From Streptomyces radiopugnans (GTDB lineage Bacteria > Actinomycetota > Actinomycetes > Streptomycetales > Streptomycetaceae), in NCBI RefSeq assembly GCF_900110735.1, contig NZ_FOET01000014.1, positions 62,001-126,000 on the forward strand: 64,000 nucleotides of DNA, read 5' to 3'. The notes below the pieces were generated by a model. That model was not told the DNA's origin. It saw only the letters and a list, made by a program, of their open reading frames with translations, and made no database searches. Below are positions 53,033 through 60,847 of the stretch, piece after piece. Position 1 is the stretch's first letter, and each line of letters opens with the position of its first letter. The position numbers and the translations under genes are program-made.

Positions 53033-53878
53033 GTGCTGACGACCACCACCACCCGTGTCGTCGAGCCCCACGAGCTCGACGACGCCCTCGCGGTACTCGA
53101 CCGCGAGCCGGTCAACAACGCCTTCGTCGCCGCCCGTGTCCGGGTCTCCGGCCTGGACCCGTGGCGGCTGGGCGGGGAGATGTGGGGCTGGTACCACCGC
53201 GGGCGGCTGGAGTCCCTGTGCTACGCGGGCGCCAACCTCGTCCCCGTCTGCGCGGGGCCGGAGGCGGTGCGCGCCTTCGCCGAGCGGGCGCGCCGCCAGG
53301 GGCGGCGCTGCTCGTCCGTCGTCGGCCCGGCCGGGCCCACCGCAGCCCTGTGGGCCCGGCTGGAGCCGCACTGGGGTCCGGCCCGGGAGGTCCGCCGCCA
53401 CCAGCCGCTGATGGTCGCCGACCGCATGCCCGCGGGCATACGGCCCGACCCGTATGTGCGGCGCGTCCGCAAGGACGAGATGGACGTGCTGATGCCCGCC
53501 TGTGTGGCGATGTTCACCGAGGAGGTCGGCGTCTCGCCGCTGGCCGGGGACGGCGGGCTGATCTACCAGGCCCGGGTCGCCGAACTGGTCGGCGCCGGCC
53601 GGTCGTTCGCCCGCATCGAGGACGGCCGGGTGGTCTTCAAGGCCGAGATCGGCGCCGTCACGTCGCAGGCGTGCCAGATCCAGGGCGTGTGGGTCGCCCC
53701 CGACCGCCGCGGCCGGGGCCTGTCCGTCGCAGGCATGGCGGCGGTGCTGCGCTACGCGCTGACCGAGGTCTCCCCGGTCGTCAGCCTCTACGTCAACGAC
53801 TACAACACCGCGGCCCGCGCCGCCTACCGCCGGGTCGGCTTCCGCGAGGTCGGCGCGTTCATGAGCGTGCTGTTCTGA
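53033..53878 (+). CDS. GNAT acetyltransferase with N-terminal DUF4081-like domain
   Basis: A 281-residue protein starting at the GTG at 53033. Residues 1-140 match the DUF4081-type domain seen fused to GNAT domains next to ispG in streptomycetes. Residues 145-281 form a GNAT domain with the acetyl-CoA loop VWVAPDRRGRGLSVAGMAA and the C-terminal SLYVNDYNTAARAAYRRVGF. The substrate is unknown. Confidence 0.85.
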   Translation: MLTTTTTRVVEPHELDDALAVLDREPVNNAFVAARVRVSGLDPWRLGGEMWGWYHRGRLESLCYAGANLVPVCAGPEAVRAFAERARRQGRRCSSVVGPAGPTAALWARLEPHWGPAREVRRHQPLMVADRMPAGIRPDPYVRRVRKDEMDVLMPACVAMFTEEVGVSPLAGDGGLIYQARVAELVGAGRSFARIEDGRVVFKAEIGAVTSQACQIQGVWVAPDRRGRGLSVAGMAAVLRYALTEVSPVVSLYVNDYNTAARAAYRRVGFREVGAFMSVLF

Positions 53879-53934
53879 GACGTGCCGTTCCGAGCGGTCC
53901 CGGACGGCTCCCGCCCGCGGCACCGGACGATCCC

Positions 53935-53962
53935 GAACACCCCGGCGCCCGCGCGGGTGTTC
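53935..53962 (+). terminator. Small hairpin between two GNAT genes
   Basis: GAACACCC at 53935-53942 pairs with GGGTGTTC at 53955-53962 across a 12-base GC-rich loop. It is a modest terminator candidate. Confidence 0.4.
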
Positions 53963-54000
53963 GCCGGATCCCGCCGGCCTCTCCAGTAGGGTCGGACACC

Positions 54001-54537
54001 ATGGAAGACGCCCAGGTCGGTCCCCTGGACCTCGCAGCCCGCGTGGACGAGGCGCTCGCCGTACAGGCCGTCGCCTTCGGACTGACCGACGACGAAGTGG
54101 GGGTGCGCCGCCACATCGTGCTGCGGCACGCCGCCGCCCCCGGGGTCCGGGCGCTGGGCGCCACCACACCGCGCGGGCGGCTGGTCGGCTTCGTCTACGG
54201 GATGCCCAACGACCGCACGCAGTGGTGGTCCACGGTCGTCGAGCCGTATCTGCGGCGCAACGGGAACGCCGGGTGGCTCGACGACGCCTTCGTCATCACC
54301 GAGTTGCACGTGCACCCGGCGTACCAGAAGCACGGCATCGGCCGGGAGCTGATCACCACGATCACCGACACCGCCGCCGAGCCGCGCTCGATCCTCTCCG
54401 CGATCGACACCGAGAGCCCGGCCCGCGCCCTCTACCGCTCCCTGGGCTACCGGGACCTGGCCCGCCATGTGCTGTTCCCGAGCGCCGGGAGCCCGTACGC
54501 GGTGATGGGTGCGCCGCTGCCGCTGCGGCGCCGGTAG
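54001..54537 (+). CDS. GNAT N-acetyltransferase
   Basis: A 178-residue acetyltransferase with the acetyl-CoA loop ELHVHPAYQKHGIGRELI and the C-terminal DTESPARALYRSLGYRDLARHV. The start is the ATG at 54001. It lies between the larger GNAT and proS, a position where Streptomyces genomes usually carry it. The substrate is unknown. Confidence 0.86.
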   Translation: MEDAQVGPLDLAARVDEALAVQAVAFGLTDDEVGVRRHIVLRHAAAPGVRALGATTPRGRLVGFVYGMPNDRTQWWSTVVEPYLRRNGNAGWLDDAFVITELHVHPAYQKHGIGRELITTITDTAAEPRSILSAIDTESPARALYRSLGYRDLARHVLFPSAGSPYAVMGAPLPLRRR

Positions 54538-54603
54538 TCTCCTGGGCGGGGCCGCAGCACCGCCGCGGCCCGGAAACCGACCCACCGCACGCAGGAGAAA
54601 CCC

Positions 54604-56325
54604 ATGGCAGCCCGTGTCCAGCGCATGTCCCGGCTCATGCTGAAGACGCTGCGCGAGGACCCGGCCGACGCCGAGACCGTCAGCCACAGGCTTCTGGTCC
54701 GCGCCGGCTACGTACGCCGCACCGCCGCCGGGATCTGGACCTGGCTGCCGCTGGGCAAGCAGGTCCTGGAGAACGTCACCCGGATCGTGCGCGAGGAGAT
54801 GGACGCCATCGGCGCCCAGGAGGTGCTGCTCCCGGCCCTGCTGCCCAGGGAGCCGTACGAGGCCTCGGGCCGCTGGGAGGAGTACGGCGACCTGCTGTTC
54901 CGGCTCAAGGACCGCAAGGGCGCCGACTACCTGCTCGGGCCCACCCACGAGGAGATCTTCACCCAGGTCGTCAAGGACCAGTGCACGTCCTACAAGGACC
55001 TGCCGGTGATGCTCTACCAGATCCAGACCAAGTACCGCGACGAGGCCCGCCCGCGCTCGGGCATCCTGCGCGGCCGGGAGTTCCTGATGAAGGACTCCTA
55101 CTCCTTCGACACCAGCGACGAGGAACTGGCCGAGTCCTACCGGCTGCACCGCGAGGCGTACGTGCGGATCTTCACCCGGCTCGGCCTGGACCACCGGGTC
55201 GTCTCCGCCGTCTCGGGCGCGATGGGCGGCTCGGCCTCCGAGGAGTTCCTCGCCCCGGCCGCCGCCGGCGAGGACACCTTCGCCGACTGCCCGGCCTGCG
55301 GCTACGCCGCCAACACCGAGGCCGTCACCTTCCCGCTGAAGCCGGGCGACCCCATGGGCCACCCGCCCGTCGAGGAACTGGACACCCCCGACACCCCCAC
55401 CATCGAGACGCTCGCCGACCACCTGGGCGTGCCCGCCTCCGCAACCCTGAAGAACCTGCTGGTCAAGGTGGACGGGGAGATCTGGGCCGTGGGCGTGCCC
55501 GGCGACCGCGAGGTGGACCTCGGCAAGCTCGCCGAGCACCTGGCGCCCGCCACCGTGGAGCTGGTCACCGCCGAGGACTTCACCGGCCGCCCCGCCCTGG
55601 TGCGCGGCTACGTCGGCCCGCAGGGCCTGGCCGGCACCGCCTTCCGCTACGTCGCCGACCCGCGCGTGGCGCCCGGCACCTCCTGGATCACCGGGGCCAA
55701 CAAGCCCGACACCCACGCCCGCAACGTGGTGTGCGGCCGCGACTTCGAGGTCGACGAGTACCTGGACGTGGTCACCGTCGAGGACGGCGACCCCTGCCCG
55801 TCCTGCGGTGCGGGGCTGAAGCTGGACAGGGCCATCGAGATCGGCCACATCTTCCAGCTCGGCCGCAAGTACGCCGACGCCTTCTCCCTGGACGTGCTCG
55901 GCCGCGACGGCAAGCCCGTCCGCGTCACCATGGGCTCCTACGGCATCGGCGTCTCGCGCGCGGTGGCCGCGCTCGCCGAGCAGACGGCCGACGGCCAGGG
56001 CCTGTGCTGGCCGCGCGAGGTCGCCCCGGCCGACGTCCACGTCGTCGCCGCCGGCAAGGGCGCCCAGATCGAGATGGCCCTGGAACTGGCCGGGAGGCTG
56101 GCCGGGGCCGGGGTGCGCACCCTGGTGGACGACCGTACGGGCGTCTCGCCCGGTGTGAAGTTCACCGACGCGGAGCTGATCGGCGTGCCGGAGATCCTGG
56201 TGGTGGGCCGGGGCGCGGCCAAGGGCCTGGTGGAGCTGAAGGACCGGCGCACCGGCGAGCGCGAGGAGGTCCCGGTGGACGAGGCGGTGGAGCGGCTGGT
56301 CCGCTCGGCCCGCGAGTCCGCCTGA
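54604..56325 (+). CDS. proS: Prolyl-tRNA synthetase
   Basis: Class II aminoacyl-tRNA synthetase charging tRNA-Pro. The 573-residue protein is the bacterial type with an inserted editing domain. Class II motifs are visible around GIWTWLPLG (motif 1 region), YRDEARPRSGILRGREFLMKD (motif 2, given as RDEARPRSGILRGREF) and MGSYGIGVSR (motif 3). The YbaK-like insert spans about residues 225-390. An extra CPAC/CPSC cysteine pair pattern occurs at the edges of the insert. ATG at 54604 follows AGGAG. Confidence 0.96.
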   Translation: MAARVQRMSRLMLKTLREDPADAETVSHRLLVRAGYVRRTAAGIWTWLPLGKQVLENVTRIVREEMDAIGAQEVLLPALLPREPYEASGRWEEYGDLLFRLKDRKGADYLLGPTHEEIFTQVVKDQCTSYKDLPVMLYQIQTKYRDEARPRSGILRGREFLMKDSYSFDTSDEELAESYRLHREAYVRIFTRLGLDHRVVSAVSGAMGGSASEEFLAPAAAGEDTFADCPACGYAANTEAVTFPLKPGDPMGHPPVEELDTPDTPTIETLADHLGVPASATLKNLLVKVDGEIWAVGVPGDREVDLGKLAEHLAPATVELVTAEDFTGRPALVRGYVGPQGLAGTAFRYVADPRVAPGTSWITGANKPDTHARNVVCGRDFEVDEYLDVVTVEDGDPCPSCGAGLKLDRAIEIGHIFQLGRKYADAFSLDVLGRDGKPVRVTMGSYGIGVSRAVAALAEQTADGQGLCWPREVAPADVHVVAAGKGAQIEMALELAGRLAGAGVRTLVDDRTGVSPGVKFTDAELIGVPEILVVGRGAAKGLVELKDRRTGEREEVPVDEAVERLVRSARESA

Positions 56326-56331
56326 GCCGTC

Positions 56332-56359
56332 GCGGCGGGGCCCTCACCGGCCCCGCCGC
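56332..56359. terminator. Bidirectional terminator hairpin
   Basis: GCGGCGGGGCC at 56332-56342 pairs exactly with 56349-56359 across a six-base loop, between convergent proS and the APH-like gene. Confidence 0.75.
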
Positions 56360-56389
56360 ACGGCCCGGCACGGGCCCCGCGGCGGCGGC

Positions 56390-57304
56390 TCACAGCCAGC
56401 CGGCGAACTCCAGCAGCGCCTCGCCGTCGGCGCGTTCGCCGGCGGCGAGGTGCCGCGCGCCCGACTCCACCGCCCGGTACAGGCTCCAGCCGCGCAGCCG
56501 GTCGCGGTCCACCTCCAGGGAGTTCGCCAGCTTGGCCACCCGGCGCCGGGCGATCGCGGGGGCGCCGGAGCCGGCGGCCAGGTCGTGCAGCCGGTCGCGT
56601 ACCAGCCGGGCCAGGTCGTACGCCCGCTCGCCCACCAGCGGATCGGGGCCGACCACCAGCCAGTGCGCCCGCCCCGGATCCGCCGACAGCACCGCGCCCT
56701 GCCGGAAGTCGCCGTGCAGCAGCACGTGTTCGGGGGCGTCGGCGAGCAGCCCGGAGCGCAGCGCCAGTGCCTCCTCGGCCAGCGGGCGGGCCTCCTCGGG
56801 CACGTGCGCGCGGATGCCCTCCACCGCCCGGCCGGTGTGCTCCTCCACGGTGGTGAAGGGATGCCCGCCGTCCTCCGGGGCGCCGGGGGACGCGGGGGGC
56901 ACCCACAGCCGGTGCAGCGCCGAGACCGCCTCCAGGGTGGCCTTCGCGTCCGGCAGCGAGCGCAGCGACACGTCCGCGTGCAGCCGCTCCAGCAGCAGCG
57001 CGCCGTCCTCGGGCGCGGCGTCCAGCAGCCGTACCGCGCCGTGCCCCTCCCAGCGGGACAGCGCCGCCGCCTCGTCCGCCGCACCGGCGGCGCGCAGCTT
57101 CAGCGCGGCCGGCGAGCCGTCCGCCCGGCGCACCAGGACGACCAGGCTGCCGCGTCCGCCGGGGGAGACCACCCGCTCGGCCGTCAGCTCCCAGCGCGCC
57201 AGCGACGCCCGGACCAGGCCGGGCAGCCGCGCCAGCCAGGGGGAGTCCGCGCCCAGGAAGCGCACCAGCCGCTGCGGGGGTTCGACGTGCGGAGCCGATG
57301 TCAT
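56390..57304 (-). CDS. Aminoglycoside phosphotransferase-fold protein, altered active site
   Basis: A 304-residue protein of the APH/hydroxyurea kinase fold. The catalytic loop reads LLHGDFRQGAVL, keeping His-Gly-Asp but with Ala where Asn is expected five residues after Asp. The second metal motif reads VVGPDPLVGERAYDLARL in place of ID followed by the G-RA-DLA pattern. The N-terminal nucleotide-binding part is recognisable (GSLVVLVRRADGSPAALKL). Antibiotic resistance is therefore doubtful. The ATG at 57304 follows AAAGGGA. It may form an operon with the ferritin-like and lipoprotein genes upstream. Confidence 0.75.
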   Translation of the reverse strand: MTSAPHVEPPQRLVRFLGADSPWLARLPGLVRASLARWELTAERVVSPGGRGSLVVLVRRADGSPAALKLRAAGAADEAAALSRWEGHGAVRLLDAAPEDGALLLERLHADVSLRSLPDAKATLEAVSALHRLWVPPASPGAPEDGGHPFTTVEEHTGRAVEGIRAHVPEEARPLAEEALALRSGLLADAPEHVLLHGDFRQGAVLSADPGRAHWLVVGPDPLVGERAYDLARLVRDRLHDLAAGSGAPAIARRRVAKLANSLEVDRDRLRGWSLYRAVESGARHLAAGERADGEALLEFAGWL

Positions 57305-57348
57305 GCCCGGGCGTCCCTTTCGTCGTCGGCGTCGCGCGGGAGAACCCC

Positions 57349-57948
57349 TCAGAGGGACTCCCGGCCCGCCGACGCGGTGCGCTCGGCGAGCCCTGGGAAG
57401 GGTACGCCCGTACCGCGCCAGCGTGCCGCGCGGACCGCGGCCTCCCGCAGCGCGGCGGCCGCCTCCCGCCGCAGCCCGCCCTCGCCGGCCCGGACCAGGT
57501 CGGCGTAGACGGCGGCCACCCGTTCCTCCAGTTCGGCGGCGAGCCGCACCGCCGCGGCGCCGTCCGGCACCGCGAAGGGCAGGGAGTAGGCCGCCGCGGC
57601 GGGCTCGGGGCTGCCGCCCATCCGCCGTACCGCGCGGCGCAGGGCGTCACGGCGCGCGCGGTGGGCGTCGTGGGCCTCCCGCGCCTGCGCGCGCCGGTCC
57701 TCGGCAATCCGCCCGCCCACGACGCCGTAGCCGTAGACGGCGGCGTGCTCGGCCAGGAGCGCGGCCTGCAGGGCGGCCAGGGCGGAACCGTCCTTCGCGC
57801 CGGATCCGCCCTCCCCTGCGGGCACGCCGCCGGGGGCCGCGTCCGGTGCGGCGCCGGTGGAGGGGGAGGCGGGGGACGCCTCGGAGGAGGCCGTGGCCAG
57901 GGCCGGGTTCGCCACCGGGTTCACCGTCCGGCCGGTCGCCTGGTTCAT
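57349..57948 (-). CDS. Ferritin-like DUF4439 protein
   Basis: A 199-residue protein. Residues 1-52 are Ala/Ser/Pro-rich. The rest is helical, with LQAALLAEHAAVYGYGVVG and a later ELEERVAAVYADLV that match the ferritin-like DUF4439 fold and its possible metal-binding glutamates and histidine. The ATG at 57948 overlaps the stop of the lipoprotein gene by one base, so the two are coupled. The function is unknown. Confidence 0.78.
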   Translation of the reverse strand: MNQATGRTVNPVANPALATASSEASPASPSTGAAPDAAPGGVPAGEGGSGAKDGSALAALQAALLAEHAAVYGYGVVGGRIAEDRRAQAREAHDAHRARRDALRRAVRRMGGSPEPAAAAYSLPFAVPDGAAAVRLAAELEERVAAVYADLVRAGEGGLRREAAAALREAAVRAARWRGTGVPFPGLAERTASAGRESL

Positions 57949-58484
57949 CACTCGCCGTCCGTGAGCAGGTAGACGTGGACCGCCCCGGCCGCCGCGACGG
58001 ACGCGAGCAGCCGGGCGAGCTCGGGCGGGGCGCCGTCGAGGGCCCGGGTGAGGGCGTCGGCGGCGGCGCGTTCGGCGTTCGCGAGGGCGCCCAGCGCGCG
58101 CCCGGGGTCGGCGGGCACGCCCGCCCCGGTGCCCCGGGCGGCCTTCGGGGAGGGCGAGCCGCCGGGGCTCCCGGAGGCCCTCGGGCTCCCGGAACCGCCG
58201 GACTCCGTCCCGCCGAAGGCCCTCACATGCCGTGCCACGTCCGCCCGCAGCGGCTCCAGCCGCCCGGCCAGGTCCGGGTGCGCGGCGAGGGTGCGGTCGT
58301 AGCGGGCCAGCAGCGCGGCACTGCCGCGCGCGGCGGCACGGCGCAGCCGCTCGTCCGCAGAGGCGAGCCTGCGCTCGGCGGCCGTCGGCCTCTCCTGCGA
58401 GCATCCGGTCAGCAGCAGCGCGGCGGCGCCCGCCGCACCGGTGGCCAGCAGGCTCCGCCGGCGGGGACGCGGGTCGATCGGCAC
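57948..58484 (-). CDS. Putative Tat-type lipoprotein
   Basis: A 178-residue protein starting at the GTG at 58484, with GGGAG upstream. The N-terminus has RPRRRSLLATG followed by a hydrophobic stretch and a lipobox LLTGC with cysteine near residue 29, so it is probably lipid-anchored outside the membrane. The mature part is Ala/Arg-rich and helical with a Gly/Ser/Pro linker (GSGSPRASGSPGGSPSP). It is coupled to the ferritin-like gene and divergent from rimP. I do not recognise a functional family. Confidence 0.75.
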   Translation of the reverse strand: MPIDPRPRRRSLLATGAAGAAALLLTGCSQERPTAAERRLASADERLRRAAARGSAALLARYDRTLAAHPDLAGRLEPLRADVARHVRAFGGTESGGSGSPRASGSPGGSPSPKAARGTGAGVPADPGRALGALANAERAAADALTRALDGAPPELARLLASVAAAGAVHVYLLTDGE

Positions 58485-58744
58485 GGGCGCTCCCAGGGGA
58501 GGTGGTTCGGCGGCGCGGGGGGACGGGCGGCGATCACCGCGGGTGTGAGCGTACCCGTGTTCGCAACGTCCCCCTCGGCGGGGCACCGCCGTGCCCCGCG
58601 CGTGCCCCGTGCGGGGGACGGCCGCCCGGCGCAGCGCCTCCGGCCGTCTGGTCGGCGCAGTCCGCGGCAGACGATAGGCTTGACCCCCGTAACCCCAGGA
58701 CTGGACGTTCCCACAACAGCACACGCGGCCGAGGAGTCACCCGG

Positions 58745-59296
58745 ATGAGCACCACCCAGAGCGAGAGGCTGCGAGGACTGCTGGAGCCGCTCGTCACCGC
58801 CAGGGGGCTGGATCTCGAGGAGATCGCAGTGACCCCGGCCGGAAGAAGGCGGGTGCTGCGCGTCGTGGTGGACTCCGACGAGGGCGTGCGGCTCGACACC
58901 TGCGCGGAGCTGAGCCGCGAGGCGTCCCAGGCGCTGGACGAGACCGACGTGATGGGCGGCGCCCCGTACGTCCTGGAGGTCACCTCACCCGGCACCGACC
59001 GCCCGCTGACCGAGCCGCGGCACTACCGCCGCGCCGTCGGCAGGCTGATCAGGGCGCAGCTGGCGGAGGAGGCGGGCGGCAGCGAACTGGTCGCCCGCGT
59101 CGGCGCCGCGGACGAGGACGGCGTGGACGTGGAGGTGCCCGGCGTCAAGGGACGCAGGGCCACCGCCCGCCGGCTCGCCTACACCGAGATCGCCAGGGCC
59201 CGGGTGGAGATCGAGTTCAACCGCAAGGCCGCCGAGAAGGCCGAGAAGGCGCGTCAGGCTGCGGCCTCTGACGAAGAGAGCCAGGAGGAGGCGTAG
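58745..59296 (+). CDS. rimP: Ribosome maturation factor RimP
   Basis: Protein needed for 30S subunit maturation. The 183-residue protein begins at the ATG at 58745. It shows LRVVVDSDEGVRLDTCAELSR and VLEVTSPGTDRPL, the two characteristic segments of the RimP N-terminal domain, followed by an SH3-like C-terminal domain and an acidic/Lys-rich tail. nusA starts two bases after its stop codon, as expected for the rimP-nusA-ylxR-infB operon. Confidence 0.94.
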   Translation: MSTTQSERLRGLLEPLVTARGLDLEEIAVTPAGRRRVLRVVVDSDEGVRLDTCAELSREASQALDETDVMGGAPYVLEVTSPGTDRPLTEPRHYRRAVGRLIRAQLAEEAGGSELVARVGAADEDGVDVEVPGVKGRRATARRLAYTEIARARVEIEFNRKAAEKAEKARQAAASDEESQEEA

Positions 59297-59298
59297 CC

Positions 59299-60324
59299 GT
59301 GGACATCGACATGAGTGCCCTGCGGGGTCTGGTGAGGGAGAAGGAGATCTCCTTCGACCTGTTGGTCGAGGCGATCGAGGCGGCTCTCCTCATCGCGTAC
59401 CACCGCACCGAGGGAAGCCGCCGCCAGGCCCGTGTGGAGCTGGACCGCTCCACCGGCCATGTGACGGTGTGGGCCAAGGAGGATCCGGCCGACCTGCCCG
59501 AGGGCGCCGAGCCGCGCGAGTTCGACGACACCCCCTCCGGGTTCGGCCGGATCGCCGCGACCACCGCCAAGCAGGTCATCCTGCAGCGCCTGCGGGACGC
59601 CGAGGAGGAGATCACCCTCGGCGAGTACGCCGGACGCGAGGGCGACATCGTCGCGGGAGTCGTCCAGCAGGGGAAGGATCCGCGCAGCGTCCTTGTTGAC
59701 ATCGGCAGGCTCGAGGCGATCCTGCCCCCGCAGGAGCAGGTGCCCGGCGAGGACTACTCGCACGGCACCCGGCTGCGCACCTATGTCGTGCGGGTCGCCA
59801 AGGGAGTGCGCGGCCCGTCGGTGACGCTCTCGCGCACCCACCCCAATCTGGTGAAGAAGCTCTTCGCCCTGGAGGTGCCCGAGATCGCGGACGGCTCGGT
59901 GGAGATCGCGGCCATCGCCCGCGAGGCCGGGCACCGTACCAAGATCGCGGTACGGTCCACCCGTCCGGGCCTGAACGCCAAGGGAGCGTGCATCGGCCCG
60001 ATGGGCGGCCGGGTGCGCAACGTGATGGCCGAGCTGCAGGGCGAGAAGATCGACATCGTGGACTGGTCGGACGACCCGGCCGAGATGGTGGCCAACGCGC
60101 TCTCACCCGCCCGGGTGAGCAGGGTGGACGTCGTGGACGCCGCTGCCCGGTCGGCCAGGGTCACGGTGCCCGACTACCAGCTCTCGCTGGCGATCGGCAA
60201 GGAAGGGCAGAACGCCCGGCTCGCCGCCCGGCTCACCGGCTGGCGGATCGACATCCGCCCGGACACCGAGCAGGGCGGGGAGCGCGGTGGGGAACGCCGT
60301 GAGAGCGGCGCGGAGAGGGGCTGA
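59299..60324 (+). CDS. nusA: Transcription termination/antitermination protein NusA
   Basis: RNA polymerase-associated factor affecting pausing, termination and antitermination. The 341-residue protein has an N-terminal polymerase-binding domain, an S1 domain near 130-200 and two KH domains (CIGPMGGRVRNVMAEL and LAIGKEGQNARLAARLTGW). It lacks the C-terminal acidic repeats of E. coli NusA, which is normal in actinobacteria. The GTG at 59299 follows AGGAGG in the rimP end. Confidence 0.95.
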   Translation: MDIDMSALRGLVREKEISFDLLVEAIEAALLIAYHRTEGSRRQARVELDRSTGHVTVWAKEDPADLPEGAEPREFDDTPSGFGRIAATTAKQVILQRLRDAEEEITLGEYAGREGDIVAGVVQQGKDPRSVLVDIGRLEAILPPQEQVPGEDYSHGTRLRTYVVRVAKGVRGPSVTLSRTHPNLVKKLFALEVPEIADGSVEIAAIAREAGHRTKIAVRSTRPGLNAKGACIGPMGGRVRNVMAELQGEKIDIVDWSDDPAEMVANALSPARVSRVDVVDAAARSARVTVPDYQLSLAIGKEGQNARLAARLTGWRIDIRPDTEQGGERGGERRESGAERG

Positions 60325-60398
60325 GAGGCCTGTCACCGTCCGTACCCCCACGGCGACCCCGCCAACGGCGCAATCCGCGCGGGGAGGTAGACTGAAGA

Positions 60399-60677
60399 GT
60401 GTCTGACCGGACGCGCGCCCGCGCATGCCCTGAACGCACCTGTGTGGGTTGTCGGGAGCGGTCGGGCAAGGGCGATCTGCTGCGTGTGGTGGTGGTCGGG
60501 AACAGATGCGTTCCCGACCAGCGCGGTACGCTGCCCGGCCGGGGCGCTTATCTGCACCCCGCACCGACCTGTGTCGACCTGGCGGTCCGCCGCCGGGCGT
60601 TCCAGCGGGCCTTCCGGGCCGGCGGACCGCTCGATACCGCGGAGCTGCTGCAGGCAGTACCGCGGGCAACACCGTAA
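60399..60677 (+). CDS. ylxR: YlxR/DUF448 RNA-binding protein
   Basis: A 92-residue basic protein of the YlxR family, found between nusA and infB in many Gram-positive bacteria. The RTCVGCRERSGKGDLLRVV region, GRGAYLHP and C-terminal RRRAFQRAFR match the family, which is thought to bind RNA. The GTG at 60399 gives the normal length. A hairpin and the infB leader follow. Confidence 0.9.
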   Translation: MSDRTRARACPERTCVGCRERSGKGDLLRVVVVGNRCVPDQRGTLPGRGAYLHPAPTCVDLAVRRRAFQRAFRAGGPLDTAELLQAVPRATP

Positions 60678-60698
60678 GACAGCAAGCACGCACGACGG

Positions 60699-60723
60699 CC
60701 CGTACGGCACCCCGCCGTACGGG
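60699..60723 (+). terminator. Hairpin in ylxR-infB gap
   Basis: CCCGTACGGC at 60699-60708 pairs exactly with GCCGTACGGG at 60714-60723 across a five-base loop. It may act as an attenuator between ylxR and infB, or protect the mRNA. Confidence 0.55.
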
Positions 60724-60759
60724 AGAGGTACCTCGCGAGTTGGAAGTAGGTCGAGATTG

Positions 60760-60804
60760 CGATGAGCACTCGATGAGTACGCGATGAGTACGCCCATGCA
60801 GTAG
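60760..60804 (+). other. infB leader with three chained mini-ORFs
   Basis: An 11-base repeat unit (CGATGAGTACG and variants) creates three mini-ORFs in series. The first, at 60762-60776, reads MSTR and stops. The second, at 60773-60787, reads MSTR and stops. The third, at 60784-60804, reads MSTPMQ and stops. Each start overlaps the previous stop as ATGA. A GGAAGTAGG sequence upstream (60742-60750) could serve as ribosome-binding site. They end 43 bases before infB. Confidence 0.5.
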
Positions 60805-60847
60805 CGAAGGTCCGGCGGAAGAATCCCCCCGGACCGTAAGGAGCGAA

